DNA of 64,000 bases from Hominimerdicola alba (GCF_900112155.1 NZ_FOKQ01000002.1:124001-188000), one strand, 5' to 3'. Counted from the stretch's first letter, positions 54,020 through 63,901 are shown. Numbers and translations are program-made. The notes: generated by a model from the sequence alone, not told the origin.

Positions 54020-55009
54020 TCAGTCTGTCATGGGGATGATATTTTTCTCGATAAATTCAAGTCTGTCGAAGATACGCGGCTTGAAAGTTCCCGTCACACC
54101 GACGGAGATATTCTTATCCCTGTTTACATATATCATGTTTCCGCCGTCACCGATAGCGGCGCAGACACCGTCGCCTTTGCGGGGAGTATACCATAGATAT
54201 CCATAGTACATATTGCCGAAGGTCTTGGGGAGCTTCTGCATTGGGGAAGTTATCTCGTTTATGCGGGCTTCAGATATAATACGCTTTCCCTCGTATTCAC
54301 CGCCGCTTAGCACCATCTGACCTATCCCGGCCATATCCCGAGCGGAGAGGGTAAGACCCCAGCCCGCGGTTACAGTGCCCTGAGGGTCGGTGTACCACTC
54401 GTGTTTTCTGGGTGCTTTGTTCATCAGATAATCGAACTGGTCTTCCTTTGAACTGTCACCGTGAGAACTTATCTCCTGTATTCCAAGGGGCTTGAAAAGG
54501 TATTTGTTGGCGAATTCAAGGCAGGTCATTCCCGAGGCTTTTTCGATGACCCCCGAAAGTATCTGTATACCGAGGGTGGCGTATTTGAACTCGCCTGTGA
54601 TGCCCGAACGTCCGCCAAGCAGGTCGAGGGCGGCTTTCGTCCAGTCATCCGAGGTGCAGATTTTCGTCCACGGTTCGCTCCTGTATTTGTAAGGCGCAGT
54701 CATGGTCAGCAGATGTTTCAGCGTAACATCATAAATGGTCTTTTCGCAGCGCTTGACAGTGTAATCGGGGAAGAGATCCAGAACTTTGCAGTCAGCTCCC
54801 GAGATAAAGCCATTGTCTTCGGCGATGCCTTCAAGAAGTGCCATAATGCCCTTGGTCACGGACATAACGTGCATTGCATCGTCTTCTTTAAAGCCGCTTC
54901 GGCAGAAACTTAAAGCAGGTTCGCCGTCTTTAAATGCGTATATCTGGCAGATGTTGCTTTCGTTTCCTCTGCCGTTTTCGATTAGTTCACGAAGTCCCTT
55001 GTCGTTCAT
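54020..55009 (-). CDS. Serine hydrolase of the beta-lactamase (class C)/DD-peptidase-like family
   Basis: This protein has 329 residues. The SXXK motif is in VMSVTKG near residue 50. A Tyr motif lies in the FKYATLG region, and the C-terminal GDGGNMIYV replaces the KTG box. This places it with beta-lactamase-related serine hydrolases that include esterases and D-aminopeptidases. There is no signal peptide, so it is probably cytoplasmic. The ATG at 55009 has a perfect AGGAGG. It has its own promoter and is divergent from the ECF sigma gene. Confidence 0.85.
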   Translation of the reverse strand: MNDKGLRELIENGRGNESNICQIYAFKDGEPALSFCRSGFKEDDAMHVMSVTKGIMALLEGIAEDNGFISGADCKVLDLFPDYTVKRCEKTIYDVTLKHLLTMTAPYKYRSEPWTKICTSDDWTKAALDLLGGRSGITGEFKYATLGIQILSGVIEKASGMTCLEFANKYLFKPLGIQEISSHGDSSKEDQFDYLMNKAPRKHEWYTDPQGTVTAGWGLTLSARDMAGIGQMVLSGGEYEGKRIISEARINEITSPMQKLPKTFGNMYYGYLWYTPRKGDGVCAAIGDGGNMIYVNRDKNISVGVTGTFKPRIFDRLEFIEKNIIPMTD

Positions 55010-55050
55010 ACTTAACCTCCTATAGTCAAATATTTTTATCGGTAATAAAG

Positions 55051-55079
55051 AGTATATCAAAAACAATTTTTAATGTCAA
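55051..55079 (-). promoter_or_regulatory. Sigma-A promoter of the serine hydrolase
   Basis: On the minus strand TTGACA (55074-55079) and TATACT (55051-55056) have a 17-base spacer. Confidence 0.8.
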
Positions 55080-55106
55080 TCCAATGAAAAAATTTTTTCT
55101 ATCCCG

Positions 55107-55135
55107 TGCAACATTTTGGGGAGCAGCGGCGTTTT
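55107..55135 (+). promoter_or_regulatory. Candidate ECF-type promoter of the sigma factor gene
   Basis: TGCAAC followed by ATTTT (55107-55117), then CGTTTT (55130-55135) after 17 bases, resembles the AAC ... CGT pattern of ECF promoters. This would make the sigma gene autoregulated. No sigma-A promoter of comparable quality is seen between the divergent genes on this strand. Confidence 0.5.
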
Positions 55136-55161
55136 ATTATACAGAGAGGGAGGTGAGGCGC

Positions 55162-55665
55162 GTGGCTGATATCCTTAGCGATTATGAAGAGTTGTTAAAG
55201 GAGTACAGCGACATGGTCACGAGGCTGTGTGTTTTGCACACGGGGGACATGACCGATGCGGAGGACGTATACCAGAACGTATTCTTCAAGCTGTACAAGG
55301 AACTGAAAAAAGGTGTTATCCCGAACCCGAAAGCATGGCTTTTGAGGGTGACGGTGAATGAGTGCAGGAGCTTGTGGCGGTATCGCCTGCGCAGGAACAC
55401 CCTTAGTCTGGAGGATGTGAGCGACATACCTGTTCAGCCTGCCGACAGTGAGATATGGCAGCTGGTGATGGAACTTCCGCCGAAGTACCGCGATGTGATA
55501 TACCTTTATTATTATGAGGAGCTTACAGCTGATGAGATAGCAGAGGTCACGAAGACAAGACCTTCCACTGTGCGCTCACAGCTGAAACGAGGCAGAGAAA
55601 AGCTGAAAGGTCAGCTTGAACAGGGAGGGAGCGGACGTTATGAAACAGATGAGATTTTTGGATAA
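55162..55665 (+). CDS. RNA polymerase sigma factor, ECF family
   Basis: This sigma-70 family protein has 167 residues. Region 2 spans about residues 10-75 (DAEDVYQNVFFKLYKEL, then LLRVTVNECRSLWR). Region 4 has a helix-turn-helix in LTADEIAEVTKTRPSTVRSQLKRGREKL. There is no anti-sigma-like extension. The GTG at 55162 is chosen because GGGAGGTGAG lies just upstream; earlier in-frame ATGs have no site. It overlaps the next gene by 26 bases, the usual sigma/anti-sigma coupling. Confidence 0.9.
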   Translation: MADILSDYEELLKEYSDMVTRLCVLHTGDMTDAEDVYQNVFFKLYKELKKGVIPNPKAWLLRVTVNECRSLWRYRLRRNTLSLEDVSDIPVQPADSEIWQLVMELPPKYRDVIYLYYYEELTADEIAEVTKTRPSTVRSQLKRGREKLKGQLEQGGSGRYETDEIFG

Positions 55666-57349
55666 TGTCAGGACACCCGAGGACTGGCAGCGCAGGGCTC
55701 TTAAAGCGGCAGAGGCTGATGCCATGAAGCCGAAGCTGAAAAAATGGCAGTCGGCGGGGATAGTTGCGGTGACGGCGGCAGCAGTTATCGGTATGGCGGT
55801 AATGCCGATGATCTACGGTTACAGTAACAGCGATGTACAGATTAAACACACATCATCTGACAGTGCACCTGCAAAAAGCCGGGCATTATTGCCGCCTGAG
55901 GAAGAGTATGATGAGAACCCTGAAAAATGGGCAGAATATATCAAAGATGCCAAGGCTGAGATGAACGAGATGTACGGTTATACAGAAACTGTGAATGTGC
56001 TGGACTGCGTGAAGCCTGAAGATGATGGAACGATCTTTCTTGCGTGCGCGCGAGAGTCCTACCAGTTCGGAAATCATGTGTTCTGCACACAGCTTATGGC
56101 GGATGGCGATGCACTCTCGGGAAGCAAGGAACTTCCGAAGTTCGGCGATAAAATGGTGCTGGGCTTCGATGAACTTCTGGGCGAGGAATGCCTTGATGTG
56201 AATTTCACCATGGAATTAAACGGCAGGAAATATTTAGGAGTACAGCCTAAGGGAACACTTTACTGCAAGGGATACGCCGATCTGGGCAGATGGACAGATG
56301 GATTTTTTGGAGATATACTTCGCACGGCACAGGCTGCTGCAAGGGTAACAGACGATACATTCGACGATACCGTTAAGTATCTGGTGAGGGGCACCTATAA
56401 AAATATCAATCAGGTAAAGCCCGAGGTCGAGTGCAGTATCTCATATGACAAAAGAGATACAGAGATCAAAGGCGAGATGATGGCGACACTGTTTGATGAA
56501 GCCTACGTCCGCGGCGGCGCAACATCACAGCTTTATGTGCTGAAAATTGAAAAGACCGACGGCGGATACCTGTGGGCAGGCTCATATTTCGACCGCATAG
56601 AAAAGACATGTTCGATCGGTATAGGCGGAAGACAGTACACCCTCAAAACAAAGTGTGATACCGATATCGAGATACTGAATGTCAGGGCAGTGGCGGACAG
56701 CACCAAAGCAAATACGGCGTATCTGCTGATAAACGTCATCGATACCGAAAGAACGGGAAATATCAGGGGCGACCTCAAATTTGAAGTTGTGCCGACCGAG
56801 GAAAAGGGATCAGATATCAATGTCATTGAAAACACGGTCATTCAAATGACAGCTGCTGAAAACGGTGATTATGACTTTACCGTTGAACCCTTCGGTGATG
56901 TTGTAGTTAGAAAGTTCGACGATAACGGAAATAAAAGAACGCAGTTCCTGTATACCTTTGAACTTACAGCATCAAAAAATGCAGACTTTGATGAGATAAA
57001 AAATATCATGATCAAAGAGGACTCGCAAAAGCATGAGATATCGTCATTTGTGATAAACAGTAATGATGAGTATGTCATTAGATGTGAGGATGACCGCGTT
57101 AAGGAACTATATATTGCTCGCGACGAGGAATACAGCGGCGGAAAGCTTCTGCTTATGTATGGAGTGGAGTTCGATGAAACAGTCTCAGAGCCACCCGACG
57201 GAATAACATTCAGCTTTGGCAAAAAGAACGGTGATGATATAGTTTGGGCGGGCAAAGCGGAGTTCGGCGGAGCGGAGACACAAAAAAATACAGGTTCGGA
57301 AGTTATCAGTATCGAGCGAAGAAATGTTGACTATGATTTTGAACCATAG
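55640..57349 (+). CDS. Putative membrane-anchored anti-sigma factor
   Basis: This 569-residue protein starts at ATG 55640 with AGGGAGCGGA upstream. A short cytoplasmic N-terminus (about 45 residues, with TPEDWQRRALKAA) precedes one transmembrane helix at about 47-67. A ~500-residue extracellular region of beta-rich domains follows, with no lipobox. The topology and overlap with the sigma gene fit an anti-sigma factor that senses an envelope signal; many clostridial examples carry DUF4179. The extracellular ligand is unknown. Confidence 0.78.
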   Translation: MKQMRFLDNVRTPEDWQRRALKAAEADAMKPKLKKWQSAGIVAVTAAAVIGMAVMPMIYGYSNSDVQIKHTSSDSAPAKSRALLPPEEEYDENPEKWAEYIKDAKAEMNEMYGYTETVNVLDCVKPEDDGTIFLACARESYQFGNHVFCTQLMADGDALSGSKELPKFGDKMVLGFDELLGEECLDVNFTMELNGRKYLGVQPKGTLYCKGYADLGRWTDGFFGDILRTAQAAARVTDDTFDDTVKYLVRGTYKNINQVKPEVECSISYDKRDTEIKGEMMATLFDEAYVRGGATSQLYVLKIEKTDGGYLWAGSYFDRIEKTCSIGIGGRQYTLKTKCDTDIEILNVRAVADSTKANTAYLLINVIDTERTGNIRGDLKFEVVPTEEKGSDINVIENTVIQMTAAENGDYDFTVEPFGDVVVRKFDDNGNKRTQFLYTFELTASKNADFDEIKNIMIKEDSQKHEISSFVINSNDEYVIRCEDDRVKELYIARDEEYSGGKLLLMYGVEFDETVSEPPDGITFSFGKKNGDDIVWAGKAEFGGAETQKNTGSEVISIERRNVDYDFEP

Positions 57350-57416
57350 TGATGATAGCGGGGAAAAAAGGTTTAAACTGCCAAGGAGACAAAGGGTGCC
57401 GCAATATTAAAGTTAT

Positions 57417-57454
57417 GAGCGTGGACAATACAAACGTCCACGCTCTTTCTGTTT
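57417..57454 (+). terminator. Intrinsic terminator after the anti-sigma gene
   Basis: GAGCGTGGAC pairs with GTCCACGCTC around a 9-base loop, followed by TTTCTGTTT. The stem and CTTTCTG tail match the minus-strand reading of the terminator at 3024. Confidence 0.8.
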
Positions 57455-57460
57455 GCTGAA

Positions 57461-57560
57461 ATATATTGCCGAGCCCGAAATAAACGGAGGAACGAGGAGC
57501 GAAAAACCACGAACTGCCGATCACAGCAAATATCAGACTATCCCGACAAACTCCGGATCG
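57461..57560. repeat. Dispersed repeat element, third copy
   Basis: It shares with 38531-38650, in the same order, ATATTGCCG.GCCCG, GGAGGAACGAGGAGCGA (CGAGGAACGAGGGGCGA there) and GACTATCCCGACAAA (GACTATCCCGGCAAA there). The copies differ in spacer length. Confidence 0.6.
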
Positions 57561-57666
57561 GGAGAGAACAGCATTTCAGAAACACCGCGGCTTATCACTT
57601 CTATATGAGTGCAGACCGTGCAGGACAGCATGATTTGTGTGAAGTGTAAAAAATATTTTAAACTGC

Positions 57667-57695
57667 TTGACATATCGGGAAAAGTAATGTATAAT
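57667..57695 (+). promoter_or_regulatory. Strong sigma-A promoter of rpsL-rpsG-fusA
   Basis: TTGACA (57667-57672) and TATAAT (57690-57695) have a 17-base spacer, 57 bases before rpsL. Confidence 0.88.
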
Positions 57696-57751
57696 AGTCG
57701 AGTACGCTGACAATAGGGTCAGTGTAACTATTTGATGAAAGGAGAGAAACC

Positions 57752-58177
57752 ATGCCAACCTTTAACCAGTTAGTAAGAAAGGGCAGAAACGTACTTGCAG
57801 ACAAGTCTACAGCTCCTGCACTTCAGAAGGGCTTCAATGCCAAGAAGAAGAGAGTAATCGATCAGAGCTGTCCTCAGAAGAGAGGCGTATGCACAGTTGT
57901 TAGAACAGCTACTCCTAAGAAGCCTAACTCCGCAATGAGAAAGGTAGCCAGAGTAAAGCTGACCAACGGCTACGAGGTAACTGCATACATTCCCGGCATC
58001 GGTCATAACCTTCAGGAGCACTCTGTTGTTCTTATCAGAGGCGGAAGAGTTAAGGACCTCCCCGGTGTAAGATACCACATCATCCGCGGTACTCTTGATG
58101 CACAGGGCGTTGCTAAGAGAATGCAGGCTAGATCCAAGTACGGCGCTAAGAAGCCTAAGGCAGGCGCTGCTAAGTAA
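57752..58177 (+). CDS. rpsL: 30S ribosomal protein S12
   Basis: This protein has 141 residues. S12 sits at the decoding centre of the 30S subunit. It shows [10 protein letters not shown] at the N-terminus, the [10 protein letters not shown] and [11 protein letters not shown] loop with the lysine that governs streptomycin response (wild-type form), and [23 protein letters not shown] precedes the ATG. It is the first gene of the str operon and is followed by a 215-base structured spacer. Confidence 0.97.
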   Translation: MPTFNQLVRKGRNVLADKSTAPALQKGFNAKKKRVIDQSCPQKRGVCTVVRTATPKKPNSAMRKVARVKLTNGYEVTAYIPGIGHNLQEHSVVLIRGGRVKDLPGVRYHIIRGTLDAQGVAKRMQARSKYGAKKPKAGAAK

Positions 58178-58392
58178 GCTTAATATAAGCTTGCAGAAAC
58201 TACGGGAATTATCCCGCTCAAAATTTATGGAACAACTCATTGCCGCGTAAAAGCGGAGACCACAGTTTTTGTGGAGTGATTGATATATATATCGGTAACT
58301 CTGCATGGAACTGACGGGGCTGTGACGGGTCGAAAGGTCTGGTCACAGAGCGAGTACCTATGAATTCATTATTTGTGAAGGAGGGAATTAAA
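58178..58392 (+). promoter_or_regulatory. Structured rpsL-rpsG intercistronic region
   Basis: This 215-base gap contains AAGCTT..AAGCTT, CCACA/TGTGG near 58262, and a 7-bp stem CTGTGAC/GTCACAG (58319-58348) with GGGTCG..GGTCTG in its loop. In E. coli ribosomal protein S7 represses its operon by binding the shorter rpsL-rpsG gap; a similar role here is an inference. Confidence 0.4.
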
Positions 58393-58863
58393 GTGCCAAG
58401 AAGAGGTAGAGTTACCAAGAGAGACGTACTCCAGGATCCTGTATACAACAGCAAGCTGGTTACACGTCTGGTAAACAACATCATGCTCGACGGTAAGAAG
58501 GGTGTTGCCCAGAAGATCGTTTACGGAGCATTCGAGATCGTAGAGGAAAAGACAGGCCGTCCTGCTCTCGAAGTTTTCGAGGAGGCTATGAACAATATCA
58601 TGCCTGAGCTGGAGGTAAAGGCTCGCCGTGTCGGCGGTGCTACCTATCAGGTCCCCATGGAGGTTAGACCTGACAGACGTCAGACACTCGGTCTGAGATG
58701 GATCACTAAGTATTCTCGTGAAAGACACGAGGATACCATGAAGGAAAAGCTCGCAGCTGAGATCCTCGACGCTCTTAACGGTGTTGGCGGTTCATGCAAG
58801 AAGCGTGACGACACACACAAGATGGCTGAAGCTAACAAGGCTTTCGCTCATTACAGATGGTAA
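58393..58863 (+). CDS. rpsG: 30S ribosomal protein S7
   Basis: This protein has 156 residues. S7 nucleates assembly of the 30S head. The start is GTG 58393 (reads as [12 protein letters not shown]) with AAGGAGGG eight bases upstream; the longer ATG frame at 58360 adds residues foreign to the family. Conserved segments are [46 protein letters not shown] and LGLRWI. Confidence 0.97.
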   Translation: MPRRGRVTKRDVLQDPVYNSKLVTRLVNNIMLDGKKGVAQKIVYGAFEIVEEKTGRPALEVFEEAMNNIMPELEVKARRVGGATYQVPMEVRPDRRQTLGLRWITKYSRERHEDTMKEKLAAEILDALNGVGGSCKKRDDTHKMAEANKAFAHYRW

Positions 58864-58884
58864 GAGTATAGAGGAGGATATATC

Positions 58885-60963
58885 ATGGCTAGAGAAACTA
58901 AGCTCCAGGATTACCGCAATATCGGTATCATGGCACACATCGACGCCGGTAAGACAACTACTACTGAGCGTATCCTGTTCTATACCGGTGTTAACTATAA
59001 GATCGGTGAAACACACGACGGTGCATCTACAATGGACTGGATGGCACAGGAGAAGGAGAGAGGTATCACTATCACCTCTGCTGCTACTACTTGCTACTGG
59101 AAGGGTCACAGACTCAACATTATAGATACTCCCGGCCACGTTGACTTCACCGTTGAAGTTGAAAGATCTCTGAGAGTTCTCGACGGCTCCGTTACCGTTC
59201 TTTGTGCAAAGGGCGGCGTTGAGCCCCAGACTGAGACTGTTTGGAGACAGGCTGACAACTATAAGGTACCTCGTATGGTATACGTCAACAAGATGGATAT
59301 CATGGGTGCTGACTTCTATAACGTACTGAATATGCTCCACGAGAGACTTCAGTGCAACGCCGTTCCGATCCAGCTGCCTATCGGCGCTGAGGAAGATTTC
59401 AGAGGTATCATCGACCTGCTTGAAATGAAGGCTTATATCTATTACGATGATCTGGGCAAGGATATCAGATGCGAGGACATCCCCGCAGATATGCTCGAAA
59501 AGGCAGAGCAGTACAGAGCTGACATGATCGAGCACCTTGCTGAGGTAGATGATGACCTCGCAGAGAAGTTCTTCGCTGATGAGGAGATCACTATCGATGA
59601 GATGAAGAAGGTAATCAGACGTTCTACCATCGACAACACTATGGTTCCTGTTACTTGCGGTACTTCCTACAAGAACAAGGGCGTTCAGAAGCTGCTCGAT
59701 GCTATCGTTGATTATATGCCTTCTCCTATCGACGTTCCTCACATCAAGGGTGTTAACCCTGATACAGGTGAGGAGTGCGAAAGAATTTCCGGCGATGATC
59801 AGCCTTTCGCTGCTCTCGCATTCAAGATCGCTACTGACCCCTTCGTTGGTAAGCTGGCATACTTCAGAGTATACTCCGGCGTACTGAGCGCAGGTTCTAC
59901 CGTTTACAACTCCACTAAGGACAAGGACGAGAGAATCGGACGTATCGTTCAGATGCACTCCAACGACAGAAAGGATATCGATACCATCTACGCTGGTGAT
60001 ATCGGTGCAGCTATCGGTCTGAAGAATACTACAACAGGTGATACTCTCTGCGACGAGAAGAACCCTGTTATTCTGGAATCCATGGAATTCCCTGAGCCTG
60101 TTATCCAGCTGGCTATTGAGCCTAAGACTAAGGCAGGTCAGGAGAAGATGGGTATCGCGCTGGCTAAGCTGGCAGAAGAAGACCCCACATTCAGAACTTA
60201 TACTTCTGAAGAGACAGGTCAGACCATTATCGCAGGTATGGGTGAGCTCCACCTGGAGATCATCGTTGACAGACTGCTGAGAGAGTTCAAGGTAGAGGCT
60301 AACGTAGGTGCTCCTCAGGTATCCTATAAGGAGACCATCACTAAGGAAGCTAACGTTGACTACAAGTACGCTAAGCAGTCCGGTGGTAAGGGTCAGTACG
60401 GTCACGTTAAGATCAATGTATTCCCCAACGAGAGCGGTGCAGGCTACGAGTTCGTAAACAAGGTAGTCGGCGGTTCTATCCCCAAGGAGTACATCCCTGC
60501 TGTTGACGCAGGTATCAAGGGCGCTATGGAGAGCGGCGTACTCGCTGGCTTCCAGGTTGTTGACTGCAAGGTTGAGCTGTATGACGGTTCTTACCACGAA
60601 GTTGACTCCTCTGAAATGGCGTTCAAGATCGCAGGTTCTATGGCATTCAAGGAGGCTATGAAGAAGGCTTCCCCTATAATCCTGGAGCCTATCATGAAGG
60701 TATCCGTAATAGCTCCCGATGATTATCTGGGTACTGTTATCGGCGACCTGAACTCCAGACGTGGTCAGATCCTCGGTCAGGAGCAGAGAACAGGTGCTGT
60801 TCAGGTTGACGCTCTTGTTCCTCTGTCTGAGATGTTCGGTTACTCCAACGACCTGAGATCCAAGACTCAGGGCCGTGGTCAGTATGCTATGGAACCCCAC
60901 AGCTATACTCAGGTACCGAAGTCCATCGCTGACAAGATCATGACTTCCAGAGCTAAAGACTAA
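58885..60963 (+). CDS. fusA: Elongation factor G
   Basis: This translocation GTPase has 692 residues. G1 is [10 protein letters not shown], the switch I region is present, G3 is DTPGHVDFT, and G4 is NKMD in [10 protein letters not shown]. Domains II-V are complete, including [11 protein letters not shown] (domain IV) and the C-terminal [22 protein letters not shown] precedes the ATG. It is 21 bases after rpsG in the str operon. Confidence 0.97.
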   Translation: MARETKLQDYRNIGIMAHIDAGKTTTTERILFYTGVNYKIGETHDGASTMDWMAQEKERGITITSAATTCYWKGHRLNIIDTPGHVDFTVEVERSLRVLDGSVTVLCAKGGVEPQTETVWRQADNYKVPRMVYVNKMDIMGADFYNVLNMLHERLQCNAVPIQLPIGAEEDFRGIIDLLEMKAYIYYDDLGKDIRCEDIPADMLEKAEQYRADMIEHLAEVDDDLAEKFFADEEITIDEMKKVIRRSTIDNTMVPVTCGTSYKNKGVQKLLDAIVDYMPSPIDVPHIKGVNPDTGEECERISGDDQPFAALAFKIATDPFVGKLAYFRVYSGVLSAGSTVYNSTKDKDERIGRIVQMHSNDRKDIDTIYAGDIGAAIGLKNTTTGDTLCDEKNPVILESMEFPEPVIQLAIEPKTKAGQEKMGIALAKLAEEDPTFRTYTSEETGQTIIAGMGELHLEIIVDRLLREFKVEANVGAPQVSYKETITKEANVDYKYAKQSGGKGQYGHVKINVFPNESGAGYEFVNKVVGGSIPKEYIPAVDAGIKGAMESGVLAGFQVVDCKVELYDGSYHEVDSSEMAFKIAGSMAFKEAMKKASPIILEPIMKVSVIAPDDYLGTVIGDLNSRRGQILGQEQRTGAVQVDALVPLSEMFGYSNDLRSKTQGRGQYAMEPHSYTQVPKSIADKIMTSRAKD

Positions 60964-60991
60964 TTTTTAGCAAAAATATTTTGCAAAACCC

Positions 60992-61020
60992 TTGCAAAAT
61001 GGTTAATTATTTGGTATAAT
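60992..61020 (+). promoter_or_regulatory. Sigma-A promoter of tuf
   Basis: TTGCAA (60992-60997) and TATAAT (61015-61020) have a 17-base spacer, giving tuf transcription independent of the str promoter. Confidence 0.82.
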
Positions 61021-61042
61021 AATACTACGGTATGTCAGATAG

Positions 61043-61063
61043 GCGTTCAGTATACCTGAACGC
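61043..61063 (+). promoter_or_regulatory. Leader hairpin of tuf
   Basis: GCGTTCAG-TATAC-CTGAACGC is a perfect 8-bp stem without a T run, early in the tuf transcript. It may stabilise the mRNA or attenuate read-through from fusA. Confidence 0.45.
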
Positions 61064-61110
61064 TGCGTCTGAACGAAGTATAAAATTTTATTTTAAGGAG
61101 GAAAATTCCT

Positions 61111-62310
61111 ATGGCAAAGGCACATTTTGAAAGAACCAAGCCCCACGTTAACATTGGTACCATCGGTCACGTTGACCACGGTAAGACTACCCTGACAGCT
61201 GCTATCACCAAGACACTGGCTATGAAGGGTCAGGCTAAGTTTGAGGCTTATGACATGATCGATAAGGCTCCCGAGGAGAGAGAGAGAGGTATTACAATCA
61301 ATACCGCTCACGTTGAGTATGAGACTGATAAGAGACACTATGCTCACGTTGACTGCCCCGGCCACGCTGACTACGTTAAGAACATGATCACAGGTGCTGC
61401 TCAGATGGACGGCGCTATCCTGGTTTGTGCTGCTTCTGATGGCCCTATGGCTCAGACAAGAGAGCACATCCTGCTGGCTCGTCAGGTTGGCGTTCCTGCA
61501 ATCGTTGTATTCATGAACAAGGCTGACCAGGTTGACGATCCTGAGCTGCTCGAACTCGTTGAGATGGATATCAGAGATCTGCTGAGTTCTTATGATTTCC
61601 CTGGCGATGATACTCCTATCATCGTTGGTTCTGCTCTGGCTGCTCTTGAAGCTCCCGATGACCTGAGCAATCCTGCTTATGAGCCTATCATCAAGCTGAT
61701 GGACGCTGTTGACGAGTACATTCCTACTCCTGAGAGAGACGACGCTAAGCCTTTCCTGATGCCTGTTGAGGATACTATGACCATCTCCGGCCGTGGTACC
61801 GTTGTTACAGGTAGAGTTGAGAGAGGTGTTCTGAACACTGGTGAGACCGTTGAGATCGTTGGTCTGTCTGATGAGAAGCAGTCCACAGTTGTAACCGGTA
61901 TCGAGATGTTCAGAAAGACTCTGGATTCCGCTATGGCTGGTGATAACATCGGCGCTCTGCTCCGTGGTATCACAAGAGATCAGGTTGAAAGAGGTCAGGT
62001 TCTTTGTAAGCCCGGCTCCATTCACCCCCACACTAAGTTCAGCGGTCAGGTTTACGTTCTGAAGAAGGAAGAGGGCGGCCGTCATACTCCTTTCTTCAAC
62101 AACTATAGACCTCAGTTCTATTTCAGAACAACTGACGTTACCGGTATCATCTCTCTGCCTGCTGACAAGGAGATGTGCATGCCCGGCGATAACGTAACTA
62201 TGGATGTTGAGCTGATCACTCCTATCGCTATCGAGGAAGGTCTGCGTTTCGCTATCCGTGAGGGTGGTAGAACCGTAGGTTCCGGCGTTGTTACTGCTAT
62301 CAACGAATAA
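61111..62310 (+). CDS. tuf: Elongation factor Tu
   Basis: This GTPase has 399 residues and delivers aminoacyl-tRNA to the ribosome. G1 is [10 protein letters not shown], switch I contains [15 protein letters not shown]3 is [12 protein letters not shown], and G4 is NKAD ([10 protein letters not shown]). The C-terminal barrel domains are complete, with [31 protein letters not shown] precedes the ATG. The codon choice is strongly biased to highly expressed forms. It ends at a strong terminator. Confidence 0.97.
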   Translation: MAKAHFERTKPHVNIGTIGHVDHGKTTLTAAITKTLAMKGQAKFEAYDMIDKAPEERERGITINTAHVEYETDKRHYAHVDCPGHADYVKNMITGAAQMDGAILVCAASDGPMAQTREHILLARQVGVPAIVVFMNKADQVDDPELLELVEMDIRDLLSSYDFPGDDTPIIVGSALAALEAPDDLSNPAYEPIIKLMDAVDEYIPTPERDDAKPFLMPVEDTMTISGRGTVVTGRVERGVLNTGETVEIVGLSDEKQSTVVTGIEMFRKTLDSAMAGDNIGALLRGITRDQVERGQVLCKPGSIHPHTKFSGQVYVLKKEEGGRHTPFFNNYRPQFYFRTTDVTGIISLPADKEMCMPGDNVTMDVELITPIAIEEGLRFAIREGGRTVGSGVVTAINE

Positions 62311-62330
62311 TTTTAGCTTAACAAGCTTTA

Positions 62331-62363
62331 ATAAAGACCGAGTCTTATGACTCGGTCTTTTTT
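62331..62363 (+). terminator. Intrinsic terminator after tuf
   Basis: AAAGACCGAGTC pairs with GACTCGGTCTTT around TTAT, followed by T6. Confidence 0.9.
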
Positions 62364-62366
62364 GTC

Positions 62367-62395
62367 TTGTAATACTTGGTTTTTTATGCTATAAT
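62367..62395 (+). promoter_or_regulatory. Sigma-A promoter of the FliB-like gene
   Basis: TTGTAA (62367-62372) and TATAAT (62390-62395) have a 17-base spacer. The leader is about 115 bases. Confidence 0.7.
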
Positions 62396-62516
62396 AATAC
62401 CATAATCTTCCGTATCCCGCTGTCTTCTGCCATAAAAACATCATATGTGAAAATATATTTTCGCGATACGCGGACGGAGCGGGGACATTTACATTCAGCG
62501 TAGAGGACGTGATTAT

Positions 62517-63665
62517 ATGACAGTTTTACAGCCTGACTATTTTTTCGCTTTCAGGTGTACCTGTACCGATTGCAGGGACAACTGCTGCAAGATGGGCTGG
62601 GACATTGAGATAGATGAAAATACACTTTCGTACTACCGCGAGCATGGCGGAGAGCTTTGTGAGCGGCTTTGCGGGAACATATACGAAGAAGATGGCTCGC
62701 ATTATATGTCGCAGGAGGGCGGATGTCCGTTCCTTACCGACGACGGGCTCTGCGGGGTACAGCAGGAGCTTGGTGTGGAGCATATCTCGGAGATATGCCG
62801 CGAGCACCCGCGTTTTTATGAATGGTTCGGTGACTATAAGGAAGCAGGGCTGGGGCTTTGCTGTGAGGAAGTCAGCAGGCTGGTGCTGACCCATGAGCGC
62901 CCTGTGCTTTTCACGGAAAAGCAGACGGACGAAGAACCCGATGACCTTGAATTCGACAGTGAGATATTCGCAGCGGTGAAGAGTATCCGTGAAAAGCTAA
63001 TAGATATCGCACAGGACAGGGGATTCACCATACTGCAAAGGCTGGCGGTGCTGTGCTACTGCGCTGAGGATATCAGCGAAGCTTTGCAGGATGAAGACTG
63101 CGAACAGTTGAAAAAGATATCGGGTATGCTGGCGATAGACGGCTTCCGCATGGAGATAGTCATTCAGGCGGAAAAAGATATACTTTCAGGGGATGTCAGG
63201 GCTCTTGGCAGACAGGGGCTGGACAGGCTTTTCTCGCTGTTTTCGCAAATGGAGTACATGGGTGATCTGGGTGAGAGATTCGCGCTGACGGAAGATATCC
63301 GTGATAAGATGCTTGCGGCAGAAAAGGCTTTCAACAAGAGCTACGCGCCCTATCAGCATGAGCTTGAAAATATACTGGTATATTTTTTGCACAGATATTT
63401 CATCAAATGCACCAGGGACTACGCCGCTGAGGAAAGACTTTTCTCGGCAGTTTACATGACTCTTGCGGCGAGAGGGCTGTTCCTGCAGGAGTACGCAGAA
63501 AACGGCGCTCTTCCAGACCTTGACAGGCGGATACTCCTGGTGAAGGAGCTTTCAAAGGAAGTCGAGTACGACAGTGACAACATGGATATCATCTATGACG
63601 AGATACAGCAGTGCGCCGACACCCGCGATATGCTGTGCGGGCTCTGCTTTCAGGGGGATATATGA
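62517..63665 (+). CDS. FliB-like (flagellin lysine-N-methylase family) Cys-rich protein
   Basis: This protein has 382 residues. The N-terminal CTCTDCRDNCCKMGWDIEID, followed by GGCPFLTDDGLC and EICREHPRFYEW, is the cysteine pattern of the FliB/YkgJ group, suggesting a metal or Fe-S cluster. FliB is linked to methylation of flagellin lysines in Salmonella, but homologues occur widely in Clostridia lacking flagella. No flagellar genes are in this window, so the target is open. GAGGACG lies upstream of the ATG. Its TGA overlaps the next gene. Confidence 0.8.
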   Translation: MTVLQPDYFFAFRCTCTDCRDNCCKMGWDIEIDENTLSYYREHGGELCERLCGNIYEEDGSHYMSQEGGCPFLTDDGLCGVQQELGVEHISEICREHPRFYEWFGDYKEAGLGLCCEEVSRLVLTHERPVLFTEKQTDEEPDDLEFDSEIFAAVKSIREKLIDIAQDRGFTILQRLAVLCYCAEDISEALQDEDCEQLKKISGMLAIDGFRMEIVIQAEKDILSGDVRALGRQGLDRLFSLFSQMEYMGDLGERFALTEDIRDKMLAAEKAFNKSYAPYQHELENILVYFLHRYFIKCTRDYAAEERLFSAVYMTLAARGLFLQEYAENGALPDLDRRILLVKELSKEVEYDSDNMDIIYDEIQQCADTRDMLCGLCFQGDI

Positions 63666-63901
63666 GCATAATCAGGAAAAAGGTCACGAAAAAAATACCT
63701 GCCGGCTGTGAGGATCTTGAGATAAAGGTTCAGACCTCTACCTGCACCGGTGAAAAGACCATAGGCTTTTATGACAGAAAAAGCGGCGAGCTGAAATACA
63801 AAGAGCTTGTACGCGGCAAAGAGGATATCGATGCTTTTTACGAGAGCTACGGTCTTGTGCCGCCTGCGGATAAATACGGCGAAAATACCCATAATAGATA
63901 G
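63662..63901 (+). CDS. Small hypothetical protein coupled to the FliB-like gene
   Basis: This basic protein has 79 residues. The ATG at 63662 overlaps the upstream stop (ATGA) and has AGGGGGAT before it. It shows KVTKKIPAGCEDLEIKVQTS, a TIGFYDRKSGEL strand pair and a C-terminal helix. There is no membrane segment and no recognised family. Coupling suggests a functional link to the FliB-like protein. Confidence 0.68.
   Translation: MSIIRKKVTKKIPAGCEDLEIKVQTSTCTGEKTIGFYDRKSGELKYKELVRGKEDIDAFYESYGLVPPADKYGENTHNR

Larger units (their letters stand above)
57350..57660. other. Spacer between the anti-sigma gene and the str operon
   Basis: No gene is supported. It holds the terminator at 57417-57454 and a copy of the dispersed repeat at 57461-57560. 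Confidence 0.5.

Noticed and set aside
58792-60900. Long minus-strand open frame of 702 codons opposite fusA
   Set aside because: It is antisense to EF-G; long antisense frames arise from the strong codon bias of this highly expressed gene.
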